A stretch of 64,000 nt of DNA from a virus, in IMG/VR virus record IMGVR_UViG_3300034117_001294, positions 1 to 64,000 of that record; one strand, written 5' to 3'. A program made the translations under genes and the position numbers. Of this stretch, positions 25,446 to 32,368 are shown piece after piece. A model generated the notes under the pieces. That model was not told where the DNA came from and made no database searches. It saw only the letters and a program-made list of their open reading frames with translations. Positions within the stretch are counted from its first letter, which is position 1; each line of letters begins with the position of its first letter.

Positions 25446-26545
25446 TGAGCAAAGAACAATACAACTTATCAAAACAAACAAACTATCTAAAACGTACAAT
25501 GTTTTTGGATCCTGCCGGTCCGGTAACAGTACAGCGTTTCGAAGAAGTCAAATATCCTAAGATTGCTAAGTATGAAGAACTGGCACGTGGATTCTTTTGG
25601 GTACCAGAAGAAATCAGTCTTACCAAAGACAAGATAGATCACAAGGAAGCTAGTGATGCAGTCAAGCATATCTTTACCAGCAACTTGTTAAGACAAACGG
25701 CATTGGACAGTATTCAAGGTCGTGCTCCTAATCAAGTATTCCAACCCGTAATTAGCTTGCCTGAACTCGAAGCACTTGTGAGTAACTGGAGTTTCTTTGA
25801 AACTAACATTCACAGTAAGAGCTACAGTCATATTATTAGGAACGTATATGGAGTACCTAAAGAAGAGTTTAACAAGATTCACGACACGGCTGAAATTGTT
25901 GGTATGGCTGCTAACATTGGTCGTTACTATGAGGATCTACATCAGCTTAACTGTCGTAAAGAGTTGGGAGAAGTCGTTGATACAATGCTTCACAAGCGAG
26001 CCATTTGGATGGCATTACACGCAAGCTATGCATTGGAGGCTCTACGTTTCATGGTGAGCTTTGCTACCAGTCTGGCCATGGTCGAAAACAAGATCTATAT
26101 CGGCAACGGCAATATTATCAGCTTGATCCTGCAAGACGAGTTGTTACACACAGAATGGACTGCTTGGCTTATCAACAATGTAACCAAAGATGATCCAGAC
26201 TTTGTTAAACTAGAAGAAGAATGTGCAGACGAAGTATATTCACTATACGTAGAAGTTATTCGCGAAGAAAAGGAATGGGCTGAGTTCTTATTTAAGAAAG
26301 GTGTAGTTATCGGATTGAACGCCAACATATTGAAAGACTTTGTAGATTTTACAGCGTTTACTAGACTAAAAGAAATTGGAATCAAGTACCTAGGAGAGCA
26401 TCCTAAATTTAGTCCTATCCCTTGGTTTAACAAACATGTAAACATCAACAAGAAGCAGACTGCACTACAGGAAAATGAATCAACTAACTATGTCATCGGC
26501 GTGATGTCAGACACAGTTGAGTACGAAGAACTACCTGATCTTTAA
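25445..26545 (+). CDS. nrdB: Ribonucleoside-diphosphate reductase, beta subunit (class Ia)
   Basis: A 366-residue protein; the ATG at 25445 follows the aldolase stop by overlap and begins MSKEQYNL. Di-iron ligands are visible in WSFFETNIHSKSY (E-x2-H, with the Tyr four residues later as candidate radical Tyr) and QDELLHTEW (E-x2-H). The C-terminal tail (EYEELPDL) is the acidic/hydrophobic peptide that docks to NrdA. It completes the phage RNR and is closed by a strong terminator. Confidence 0.95.
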   Translation: MSKEQYNLSKQTNYLKRTMFLDPAGPVTVQRFEEVKYPKIAKYEELARGFFWVPEEISLTKDKIDHKEASDAVKHIFTSNLLRQTALDSIQGRAPNQVFQPVISLPELEALVSNWSFFETNIHSKSYSHIIRNVYGVPKEEFNKIHDTAEIVGMAANIGRYYEDLHQLNCRKELGEVVDTMLHKRAIWMALHASYALEALRFMVSFATSLAMVENKIYIGNGNIISLILQDELLHTEWTAWLINNVTKDDPDFVKLEEECADEVYSLYVEVIREEKEWAEFLFKKGVVIGLNANILKDFVDFTAFTRLKEIGIKYLGEHPKFSPIPWFNKHVNINKKQTALQENESTNYVIGVMSDTVEYEELPDL

Positions 26546-26560
26546 TTTCACCAAAACACA

Positions 26561-26587
26561 AAAAGGCCTTGCTATGAGGCCTTTTTT
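26561..26587 (+). terminator. Intrinsic terminator after nrdB
   Basis: AAAAGGCCT and AGGCCTTTT pair as a 9-bp stem around TGCTATG, with the U-tract continuing to TTTTTT. Confidence 0.9.
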
Positions 26588-26618
26588 CGTCTAAACTTAA
26601 CACAAAGGAATTATAACT

Positions 26619-26861
26619 ATGAAAGTAACCGTATGGAGTAAAACACCCTGTCCGATTTGTGATCAAGCTAAAGCTCTGTTAAAGCAGCGTGGCATTGACT
26701 ATGAAGAACGCAACATCACTGAAGGCACATGGACCAAAGAACAGCTATTAGAAGCTGTGCCCAATGCTAGAACAGTTCCACAGATTTTTATCAATGAACA
26801 ATTAGTAGGCGGATTTAATGAGCTCAGAAATCATTTCCAAAATCAAGCCAGTGGAGTATGA
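26619..26861 (+). CDS. grx: Glutaredoxin
   Basis: An 80-residue thioredoxin-fold protein with the dithiol active site CPIC (residues 9-12 region, TPCPICDQA), the cis-Pro segment TVPQIFI and the glutathione-binding GGFNE loop. It would reduce NrdA's C-terminal cysteines. It has its own AAAGGAATT ribosome site after the nrdB terminator. The 3' end overlaps the next gene's longest reading frame by 44 nt. Confidence 0.92.
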   Translation: MKVTVWSKTPCPICDQAKALLKQRGIDYEERNITEGTWTKEQLLEAVPNARTVPQIFINEQLVGGFNELRNHFQNQASGV

Positions 26862-27294
26862 GTGGAAAGAGGATGATCTAACAATGAATGTTGGATTCTC
26901 AGCACAAGAAATAGATGATCTCTTAAAAACGTCCATGTCAAGTTATACCACAGGGGCTCAAGGATCGAGTCAAAATTCTTATACTATATCTACAGGTGCT
27001 GGTGCTAACGGCTCGTGGAATTCTAGTCCCTATGTTTTTACTACTAACAATACAAACATAGGAACTATTTCAAATGCAGGACTACATGTTACTAGCGATG
27101 CGGAGTTCGATGGAGACATCAAATGGAAAGGTCGTAGTCTAGGAGACCTGCTAACTACTATTGAAAAGAGGTTAGCCATCCTAACTCCGGATCCTGCTAA
27201 GTTAGCACACTACGAGTCATTACAAAAAGCATATCAACACTACAAGACATTAGAAGCATTGTGTGAAACACCGTCAAAGAAAGAAGATAAATGA
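26818..27294 (+). CDS. Conserved phage protein, unknown
   Basis: A 158-residue protein. The first ATG (26818) overlaps glutaredoxin by 44 nt; the in-frame GTG at 26851 (starting VEYEWKEDD) or ATG at 26884 may be the actual start. Residues 40-90 are Ser/Thr/Gly/Asn-rich and beta-like, followed by VTSDAEFDGDIKWKGRSLGD, as in phage fibre-associated proteins, and a helical C-terminus. It ends with an ATGA overlap to thyX. Function unknown. Confidence 0.5.
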   Translation: MSSEIISKIKPVEYEWKEDDLTMNVGFSAQEIDDLLKTSMSSYTTGAQGSSQNSYTISTGAGANGSWNSSPYVFTTNNTNIGTISNAGLHVTSDAEFDGDIKWKGRSLGDLLTTIEKRLAILTPDPAKLAHYESLQKAYQHYKTLEALCETPSKKEDK

Positions 27295-27962
27295 AAGTTA
27301 AATTAATTTCGTCAAGCAAGCCCAGTCGCGAAATGTACGACGAAGGTCTGATGGATGCACAAGAGCTGATTGCGTTCTGTGCTCGGGTTAGTAACCCCTC
27401 TAACCAATTCAACATGGATACTGCTGACAAGCTGATCCGTTATTTGATCAAGCATAAACATTGGTCGCCACTTGAAATGGTATCAGCCTGTTTAGAAATC
27501 GAAACTACCCGTGACATTGCTCGACAGATCCTGCGTCACCGTAGTTTCAGCTTCCAGGAGTTTAGTCAACGCTATGCAGATCCAACCAAAGACCTTGACT
27601 TTGTTATCCGTGAAGCACGACTACAGGATACAAAGAATCGCCAGAACAGTGTTACCACTGATGATCATGAATTAATGGCTGAATGGAATCGCAGACAACA
27701 TCAGGTTATCAACCTTGTCAAAGAAAATTATGCATGGGCCATTGAAAACGGCATTGCTAAAGAGCAGGCCCGTGCTATTCTACCAGAAGGCAACACAGTC
27801 AGTCGCTTGTATATGAACGGCACACTACGCTCATGGATTCACTTTATTGATCTACGTAGCGGCAATGGTACCCAGCTAGAGCACATGGAAGTTGCACGTG
27901 AGTGTGCTCGAGTAATTGCTGAAATCTTTCCAATGGCTACTGAGTATGTCCAGCCCCAGTGA
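27291..27962 (+). CDS. thyX: Flavin-dependent thymidylate synthase
   Basis: A 223-residue protein with the ThyX signature RHRSFSFQEFSQRYA (consensus RHRxxSxNExSxR; Asn is replaced by Gln here) and the C-terminal substrate-binding LRSGNGTQLEHMEVARE. It methylates dUMP to dTMP using FAD, NADPH and methylene-tetrahydrofolate, acting in the same pathway as NrdAB and the dCMP deaminase at 30223. Full length for phage ThyX. Confidence 0.95.
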   Translation: MKVKLISSSKPSREMYDEGLMDAQELIAFCARVSNPSNQFNMDTADKLIRYLIKHKHWSPLEMVSACLEIETTRDIARQILRHRSFSFQEFSQRYADPTKDLDFVIREARLQDTKNRQNSVTTDDHELMAEWNRRQHQVINLVKENYAWAIENGIAKEQARAILPEGNTVSRLYMNGTLRSWIHFIDLRSGNGTQLEHMEVARECARVIAEIFPMATEYVQPQ

Positions 27963-28338
27963 TACGCTGAAAAAGTTTGCGGCTGAACACAATGTTCGAG
28001 TCATTGACTCAAATAAACGTGCCTACAAACATACTCGGGCTAATGTAAATCTATTTCATTATGAGACTGACTATAACAAGTTTCTTCAAGAGCATATAAC
28101 TTTTGAAACTGAAACTCTTTACACAGTTGAGATCAGTGAAAGTGAATTAGAACGCATTGCCGAGTTTGAAAGTCAGGTGTTCAACCATATGAAAAGTAAG
28201 GGTCATTATAATATGTTCGAAACCCTTATGGAACAAAAAGAACGTGAGCGAGCACTGCGTGATACATATCCAGCAGTTCGTAAAGCGTACGAACAATATA
28301 GTCTAATGTTAAAATTAGCTCAGTCTGGAGAACTATGA
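27946..28338 (+). CDS. Conserved phage protein, unknown
   Basis: A 130-residue protein; the ATG at 27946 overlaps thyX by 17 nt. Helical and charged (VEISESELERIAEFESQVFN ... RKAYEQYSLMLKLAQ); the C-terminus resembles that of the protein at 45065 (VRKAYDHFQLMCKLVK), suggesting a shared C-terminal helix in otherwise different proteins. No catalytic motif. It overlaps the next gene by 4 nt (ATGA). Confidence 0.6.
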   Translation: MSSPSDTLKKFAAEHNVRVIDSNKRAYKHTRANVNLFHYETDYNKFLQEHITFETETLYTVEISESELERIAEFESQVFNHMKSKGHYNMFETLMEQKERERALRDTYPAVRKAYEQYSLMLKLAQSGEL

Positions 28339-28805
28339 GTAATGTATCTAAGGGAAGAAATAGTTTTGATTCGACATCAACTGACATAACTATTGCTTTC
28401 ATTAATAGGAACATTACTCCGTATCCTACAGAAGCAGGTGGTCCTAAATTTGATCTTGTTCCAGTAACTAAACATAAAGATATTATGCTCAATAACGCTA
28501 GGCATTTTGCCCAGCAAGAGTATAACAGAATTATGGAATTAGTTACTGTGCTACAAAAGCAAGCAAACGAGATTAAACGAAGATTAGAAGTTACTGATGC
28601 TGTTCATGCAGCTGAATATCAGTTTCAACTAAGTATAGGTCAATGTTATTGGTTAGTGTGGGATACAAGAAAACAAAAAACACTGTTGGTTCATTTAGGA
28701 CCTACAGAATGGAGCACAGGAAAACCTGACGATTACGAATATGTAACTCAGGTCAAGTTTATGGGAGACCATACTTGGATAGAAATTAATCAAAAGGAAA
28801 CATAA
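28335..28805 (+). CDS. DUF2452-like protein
   Basis: A 156-residue protein that follows the DUF2452 pattern: GGPKFDLVPVTKHKDIMLN, a long helix (EYNRIMELVTVLQKQANEIK), VHAAEYQF and QCYWLVWD, ending DYEYVTQVKFMGDHTW. DUF2452 proteins are found in bacteria, eukaryotes and phages with no established function. The gene is coupled to both neighbours by start/stop overlaps. Confidence 0.7.
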   Translation: MSNVSKGRNSFDSTSTDITIAFINRNITPYPTEAGGPKFDLVPVTKHKDIMLNNARHFAQQEYNRIMELVTVLQKQANEIKRRLEVTDAVHAAEYQFQLSIGQCYWLVWDTRKQKTLLVHLGPTEWSTGKPDDYEYVTQVKFMGDHTWIEINQKET

Positions 28806-29092
28806 TGTTAATCGAAAAACCAATGTCCGAAGGGGACGTAGTCAGTATCAAGTTAATCAACGGTGATGAACTAATTGCACGTTTAGAAAAAGATGACCAG
28901 CACGGTTATACCATTAATAGACCGCTTGCACTCACAATGAGTGGCGGCGGCCTAGGTATGATTCCTTGGGTATTTCTTGGTGCAAAAGAAACAATGACTT
29001 TGAAAAAAGAACATGTGTTTATTGTGATGGCAGCTAAGAAAGAAGCAGCAGATCAGTATATGCAAGGCACCACTGGCATTGCATTGATGTAA
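28805..29092 (+). CDS. Small beta-barrel (Sm/LSm-like) phage protein
   Basis: A 95-residue protein. DVVSIKLINGDELIARLEKD followed by YTINRPLALTM and PWVFLG has the strand order of a small Sm-like or SH3-like barrel (the sequence G-D-E-L-I-A-R-L recalls Sm motif 1). It is a familiar conserved protein of T4-like marine phages. RNA binding is possible. The ATG overlaps the preceding stop. Confidence 0.55.
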   Translation: MLIEKPMSEGDVVSIKLINGDELIARLEKDDQHGYTINRPLALTMSGGGLGMIPWVFLGAKETMTLKKEHVFIVMAAKKEAADQYMQGTTGIALM

Positions 29093-29095
29093 ATA
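29088..29095 (+). promoter_or_regulatory. Late promoter octamer
   Basis: TGTAAATA overlaps the upstream stop codon and lies 18 nt before the ATG at 29114, with TAGGATAT as ribosome site. Confidence 0.35.
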
Positions 29096-29113
29096 CTAGT
29101 TTAGGATATTATT

Positions 29114-29392
29114 ATGGAGCCAACAATCGTTTCTACAAGCACGGGAAGTATATCAATCGCATATGACTACAGTCCGTACCTTGAAAGAATTGCATCATCA
29201 TTAGAAAGAATTGCAACAGCATCTACTACCACTGGCATACGTCATGTCGGCCCGTACGATTGGGTGGCCCCTACAGAAATTTATGATTGGTATAGGCAAG
29301 ATTTAAGTTCGTTGATTTCTTCAACTGCAACTATTAATACATTATTTGCAAATATTAGTACTATAACAAATAATTTGCCTAGATTTTTATAA
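29114..29392 (+). CDS. Small protein upstream of spike gene, unknown
   Basis: A 92-residue protein with short helices (YLERIASSLERIATA) and a Ser/Thr/Ile-rich C-terminus. It is 9 nt upstream of the PAAR-like/peptidase spike gene and probably co-transcribed from the octamer at 29088. A role as baseplate or spike chaperone is a guess from position only. Confidence 0.5.
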   Translation: MEPTIVSTSTGSISIAYDYSPYLERIASSLERIATASTTTGIRHVGPYDWVAPTEIYDWYRQDLSSLISSTATINTLFANISTITNNLPRFL

Positions 29393-29401
29393 GGAATTGA
29401 A

Positions 29402-30223
29402 ATGCCATACGTACAAGGTGCAAGAGTTCACGGAGTAGTACACATTGCTGATGTGTATCGTAGCCCCAATGTTTTTACAAATAATGTTGCAACAGCATTA
29501 TGGTTAGAAGCTGGAACCAGTGCTGGCTTTGTTGGTATTGCTATTAATGCACCGCCATCGTTAGATCCAGCAGAGGCTGCTGCGGCAGTTGACCTTACCA
29601 CTGCCTATACCAGCAATCCTGATAGTTTTTATAATCCAGCGGCTGCGACTGACGGTGTAAAAGCTAACTTTCCCGGTACTCCTGAAGATACTACTACGTC
29701 AACTGGTATTACAGATGTTGCTACTGCTTCAGGTATTGTTCCTTTCTTAGCAGCTACTCTAGAAGAAGCAGGTCGAGGTATGTGGAGAGAAAGTGGCCAG
29801 GCTGGCGGGACCAGTAATAAAAATATCTTAAAGATATGGACAGCACTGGGGTTCTCTGGCAGTCCCTGGAATACCGACCAAACTGCATGGTGTATGGGAT
29901 TTGTTAACTTTGCATTAAAATGCTCAGGTAAACAATATGTGCAAACAGCCAGTGCAAAAGCTATTAAGCAAAATCCAGAGAGATGGGGTGCTACACAAGT
30001 TACACCTGCAACAGCACAGCCGGGTGACATTGTACTTTGGAAGTATAGTCATGTGAACTTTATCTATACCTTGAATGGTGGCAAAGCTACATTTGTTGGT
30101 GGCAATCAAACTCCTACGTCCGGCAAGAATAATAACCCCAGTGACGGAGATGTTACCATCAGTTACGCTGGTGGATCGCCATTAACTAATAACAACATTG
30201 ACAGTATCTGGCGAGTAGCCTAA
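29402..30223 (+). CDS. PAAR-like tip protein fused to CHAP/NlpC-type peptidase
   Basis: A 273-residue protein. The N-terminus (VHGVVHIADVYRSPNVFTNN) resembles PAAR/spike-tip repeats (HG...D...SPNVFVNG). A Thr/Ser/Ala-rich linker spans about residues 60-115. The C-terminal domain carries DQTAWCMGFVNFALKCSG (nucleophile Cys) and GDIVLWKYSHVNFIYTLNGG (catalytic His), the pattern of TIGR02594/CHAP-like amidases. It could sit at the central spike and open peptidoglycan during injection; alternatively it acts in lysis. No signal peptide, which favours a virion role. Confidence 0.65.
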   Translation: MPYVQGARVHGVVHIADVYRSPNVFTNNVATALWLEAGTSAGFVGIAINAPPSLDPAEAAAAVDLTTAYTSNPDSFYNPAAATDGVKANFPGTPEDTTTSTGITDVATASGIVPFLAATLEEAGRGMWRESGQAGGTSNKNILKIWTALGFSGSPWNTDQTAWCMGFVNFALKCSGKQYVQTASAKAIKQNPERWGATQVTPATAQPGDIVLWKYSHVNFIYTLNGGKATFVGGNQTPTSGKNNNPSDGDVTISYAGGSPLTNNNIDSIWRVA

Positions 30224-30759
30224 TGAAACAAAAATTTATCGATATGTATATGGATTGGGCAGAACGCACTGCTCAACTAAGCCACGCTCGTAGACTACAA
30301 GTCGGTGCTGTGATTGTTAAAGACGATAGTGTTATCAGCTACGGCTATAACGGCATGCCTTCTGGGTGGGACAACGATTGTGAAGACAAAGACTATATGA
30401 GTCGCGATGCGGGTGGCTGGTTAGACCCTGAAGAAATTTACGAAAGATGGCCTTTTGAAGAAACAGTAGTAGTCGCAAACGACAATGAAAGTTTTGAAAC
30501 ATCTATGCGTTATCGACTTAAAACTAAACCAGAGGTCCTTCATGCTGAATCCAATGCAATTGCTAAGTTGGCCAAGTCTATCAACAGTGGTAACGGTGCT
30601 GGTATTTTCATTACTCATGCTCCGTGTATCGATTGTGCAAAACTCATATATCAAAGCGGTATCAGTAGTGTATACTATCGCAGTAGCTATCGTGATATTT
30701 CGGGGATCGAGTTTTTAGAAAAATCCGGAGTAAAAGTAGAACAGGTTGATAATAAATAA
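30223..30759 (+). CDS. dCMP deaminase
   Basis: A 178-residue zinc deaminase with HAESNAI (His ligand and catalytic Glu) and PCIDCAK (two Cys ligands), as in T4 Cd. An insert of about 50 residues between strands (residues 50-105) contains GWLDPEEIYERWPFEETV and may be the allosteric dCTP-binding region. It makes dUMP for ThyX. The ATG overlaps the preceding stop. Confidence 0.92.
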   Translation: MKQKFIDMYMDWAERTAQLSHARRLQVGAVIVKDDSVISYGYNGMPSGWDNDCEDKDYMSRDAGGWLDPEEIYERWPFEETVVVANDNESFETSMRYRLKTKPEVLHAESNAIAKLAKSINSGNGAGIFITHAPCIDCAKLIYQSGISSVYYRSSYRDISGIEFLEKSGVKVEQVDNK

Positions 30760-30802
30760 TTTGCCTGTCAAGCATCTGGACATAGTCCAGTTAGACATGT
30801 TG

Positions 30803-30843
30803 GGCGAGGACTTCTTGACAGCCTCGTCAAAATGTAGTATAAT
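30803..30843 (+). promoter_or_regulatory. Sigma70 promoter of tmRNA with -35 in hairpin loop
   Basis: TTGACA (30815-30820), a 17-nt spacer and TATAAT (30838-30843). GGCGAGG (30803-30809) pairs with CCTCGTC (30822-30828) so the -35 box lies in the loop. No U-tract follows, so this hairpin is not a terminator. Upstream, CTGGAC/GTCCAG forms another short hairpin. Confidence 0.75.
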
Positions 30844-30853
30844 TTAAGTTAAG

Positions 30854-31196
30854 ACTGTATGAAGTAGACAGAAAAGGATTCAAGACGCGGGGGCAGTGCC
30901 CGCCAGGTCCACCATAAAACACATTAGCCTGACTGAAACGGGCATCGAGTACGTGGAACGTGGAAGAAGGTTCGATTCCTTCATACTCAATTTCAGTAGT
31001 GTGTTTTATAATGGGCCTGACACAGGATCGATTGGGTCACAAGTATTGAAATGGACAGTCCGGCAATGTAGAAGCCGTTAGGATTGGGGTGACCCGGTCG
31101 CAGAAGCAAAACAAAGTAACCGCAAACGACTCACAGTTCGCATTAGCTGCCTAAACTCAGCTTAGGGTAGTTATACCTCGTAACAGAAAATAACAG
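30854..31196 (+). ncRNA. ssrA: Permuted two-piece tmRNA (ssrA)
   Basis: The gene order is permuted. First comes the acceptor piece, ending in a T-arm (GCGGG/CCCGC, 30887-30903), CAGGTCC and ACCA (to 30914). Then comes a spacer flanked by AAAACAC/GTGTTTT, and then the coding piece from GGGCCTG (31013), which pairs over all 7 positions with CAGGTCC as the acceptor stem. GTATTGAA (31041 region) and TTCAAGAC (30879 region) form P2 with one mismatch. The tag frame at 31122-31154 encodes ANDSQFALAA and a stop. It rescues stalled ribosomes and marks nascent proteins for ClpXP. The spacer must be removed by processing. The exact 5' end is unknown. Confidence 0.9.
31122..31154 (+). other. tmRNA tag reading frame (ANDSQFALAA)
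   Basis: Ten codons from GCA to GCC followed by TAA, preceded by the AAAACAAAGTAACC segment that sets the resume codon. The tag ends in ALAA, the ClpX recognition signal; internal residues NDSQF fit the SspB-binding region of beta/gamma-type tags. Confidence 0.9.
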
Positions 31197-31222
31197 AAAG
31201 CACCTTCGGGTGCTTTTCTTTT
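31197..31222 (+). terminator. Intrinsic terminator of tmRNA
   Basis: AAAGCACC and GGTGCTTT form an 8-bp stem closed by a TTCG tetraloop, followed by TCTTTT. Confidence 0.9.
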
Positions 31223-31223
31223 G

Positions 31224-31231
31224 ACTAAATA
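31224..31231 (+). promoter_or_regulatory. Late promoter octamer
   Basis: ACTAAATA directly follows the tmRNA terminator and precedes the 52-residue gene by 20 nt. Confidence 0.4.
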
Positions 31232-31251
31232 TTTGTCAGGAGGACACAACC

Positions 31252-31410
31252 ATGAAACAGAGAAAGCTAGTAGCTAAACTGTACAGGGCTTGCGTCGACC
31301 ACGATGCCGAGAAACAATACGAACTTCGTTTAAAAGAGTTCGCCAAAATCTTGAAACACAAGGCCGAAGGCAAACCGTTTACACACAAATGGACTTTGGT
31401 AAGGATTTAA
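31252..31410 (+). CDS. 52-residue basic small protein
   Basis: A short reading frame (MKQRKLVAKLYRACVDHDAE, then KQYELRLKEFAKILKHKAEG and a WTLVRI end) with a strong CAGGAGGAC ribosome site 5 nt upstream and a late octamer before that. It is lysine-rich and helical. No family was recognised. The strong translation signals make it a likely real gene. Confidence 0.65.
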   Translation: MKQRKLVAKLYRACVDHDAEKQYELRLKEFAKILKHKAEGKPFTHKWTLVRI

Positions 31411-31449
31411 GATTGTAATACAACTGTAATCTTTTAAACATAATACTAC

Positions 31450-31457
31450 GATAAATA
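31450..31457 (+). promoter_or_regulatory. Late promoter octamer
   Basis: GATAAATA ends 5 nt before the phosphoesterase ATG at 31463, with no Shine-Dalgarno sequence between. Leaderless start predicted. Confidence 0.5.
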
Positions 31458-31462
31458 TTGCT

Positions 31463-32347
31463 ATGCAAAAAACTTATCGTAGTATTTTTGTGAGTGATGT
31501 CCATTTAGGTACAAAAGACTGTAAGGCGGAACAGCTCAATAATTTTCTCAAGCATAATAGTTGTGATACACTATATCTTGTAGGCGATATCATCGACGCT
31601 TGGAAAATACAACAAAACAAATGGCGTTGGAAACAGAGCCACACTAATGTGGTACGCAGAGTACTAGGACACGCCAAGCGTGGCACCCGTGTTGTATTCA
31701 TAGCAGGCAATCACGATGAATTCTTAAGACCAATGATACCCTATGGTTTCAACTTTGGTCTAGTAGAAATACACAATCAAATAGAACATATAGGTGCAGA
31801 CGGCAAACACTATCTAGTCACTCATGGAGATCTGTTTGACGGCATTACCCGTCTTGCACCATGGATAGCATTCCTGGGAGACAAAGCCTATGACGTTGTT
31901 CTTACACTCAACAATAAGTTTAATTGGATTCGTCGCCGTATGGGTTTTGGGTACTTTAGCCTTAGCCAGTATCTTAAGTACAAGGTTAAAAAAGCAGTAG
32001 ACTTCGTGTTCAAATTTGAAGAGAACTTGGCCAACTATTGCAAGAAGCGTGGCTTCGACGGAGTTATCTGCGGACACATACATCACGCAGAGATAAAAGA
32101 AATCAACGGTGTCACATACATGAATGACGGTGATTGGGTCGAGTCATGCACAGCACTTGTAGAACATTGGGACGGACGTTGGGAAATAGTTACTTGGACC
32201 AAGGAGAAAGATGATGTGGATAATGTTATTGTTAGCGATACATTCAAAAAATCCAAACGACATCCCGGGAAGAATAACATTAATGTTTCCGGATCAGACA
32301 TCGTGCGAATCGATCCTGAAGACAATGTCGTATCAACTAAAGTTTGA
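31463..32347 (+). CDS. Calcineurin-like metallophosphoesterase (LpxH-like)
   Basis: A 294-residue protein with the full metallophosphoesterase motif series: SDVHLGT, GDIIDAW, GNHDEF, THGDLFD and CGHIHHAE. The motif SDVHLG..GD...W is close to UDP-2,3-diacylglucosamine pyrophosphatase and its LpxH2-like relatives, which act in lipid A synthesis on the cytoplasmic side of the inner membrane. About 50 C-terminal residues extend beyond the core. The glycosyltransferase gene follows 21 nt later. A role in LPS remodelling is inference; other UDP-sugar or phospholipid substrates are possible. Confidence 0.82.
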   Translation: MQKTYRSIFVSDVHLGTKDCKAEQLNNFLKHNSCDTLYLVGDIIDAWKIQQNKWRWKQSHTNVVRRVLGHAKRGTRVVFIAGNHDEFLRPMIPYGFNFGLVEIHNQIEHIGADGKHYLVTHGDLFDGITRLAPWIAFLGDKAYDVVLTLNNKFNWIRRRMGFGYFSLSQYLKYKVKKAVDFVFKFEENLANYCKKRGFDGVICGHIHHAEIKEINGVTYMNDGDWVESCTALVEHWDGRWEIVTWTKEKDDVDNVIVSDTFKKSKRHPGKNNINVSGSDIVRIDPEDNVVSTKV

Positions 32348-32368
32348 AAATTTTAAGGTAGTAGGCGA

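Noticed and set aside
30857-30990. A tRNA gene suggested by GGTTCGATTCC and ATACTCA after it
   Set aside because: No matching 5' acceptor strand, D-arm or anticodon arm at tRNA spacing; the element lies in the spacer of the permuted tmRNA.
30896-31081. A 61-codon reading frame inside the tmRNA gene
   Set aside because: It runs across the acceptor end, spacer and coding piece, which are explained by RNA structure; no ribosome site.
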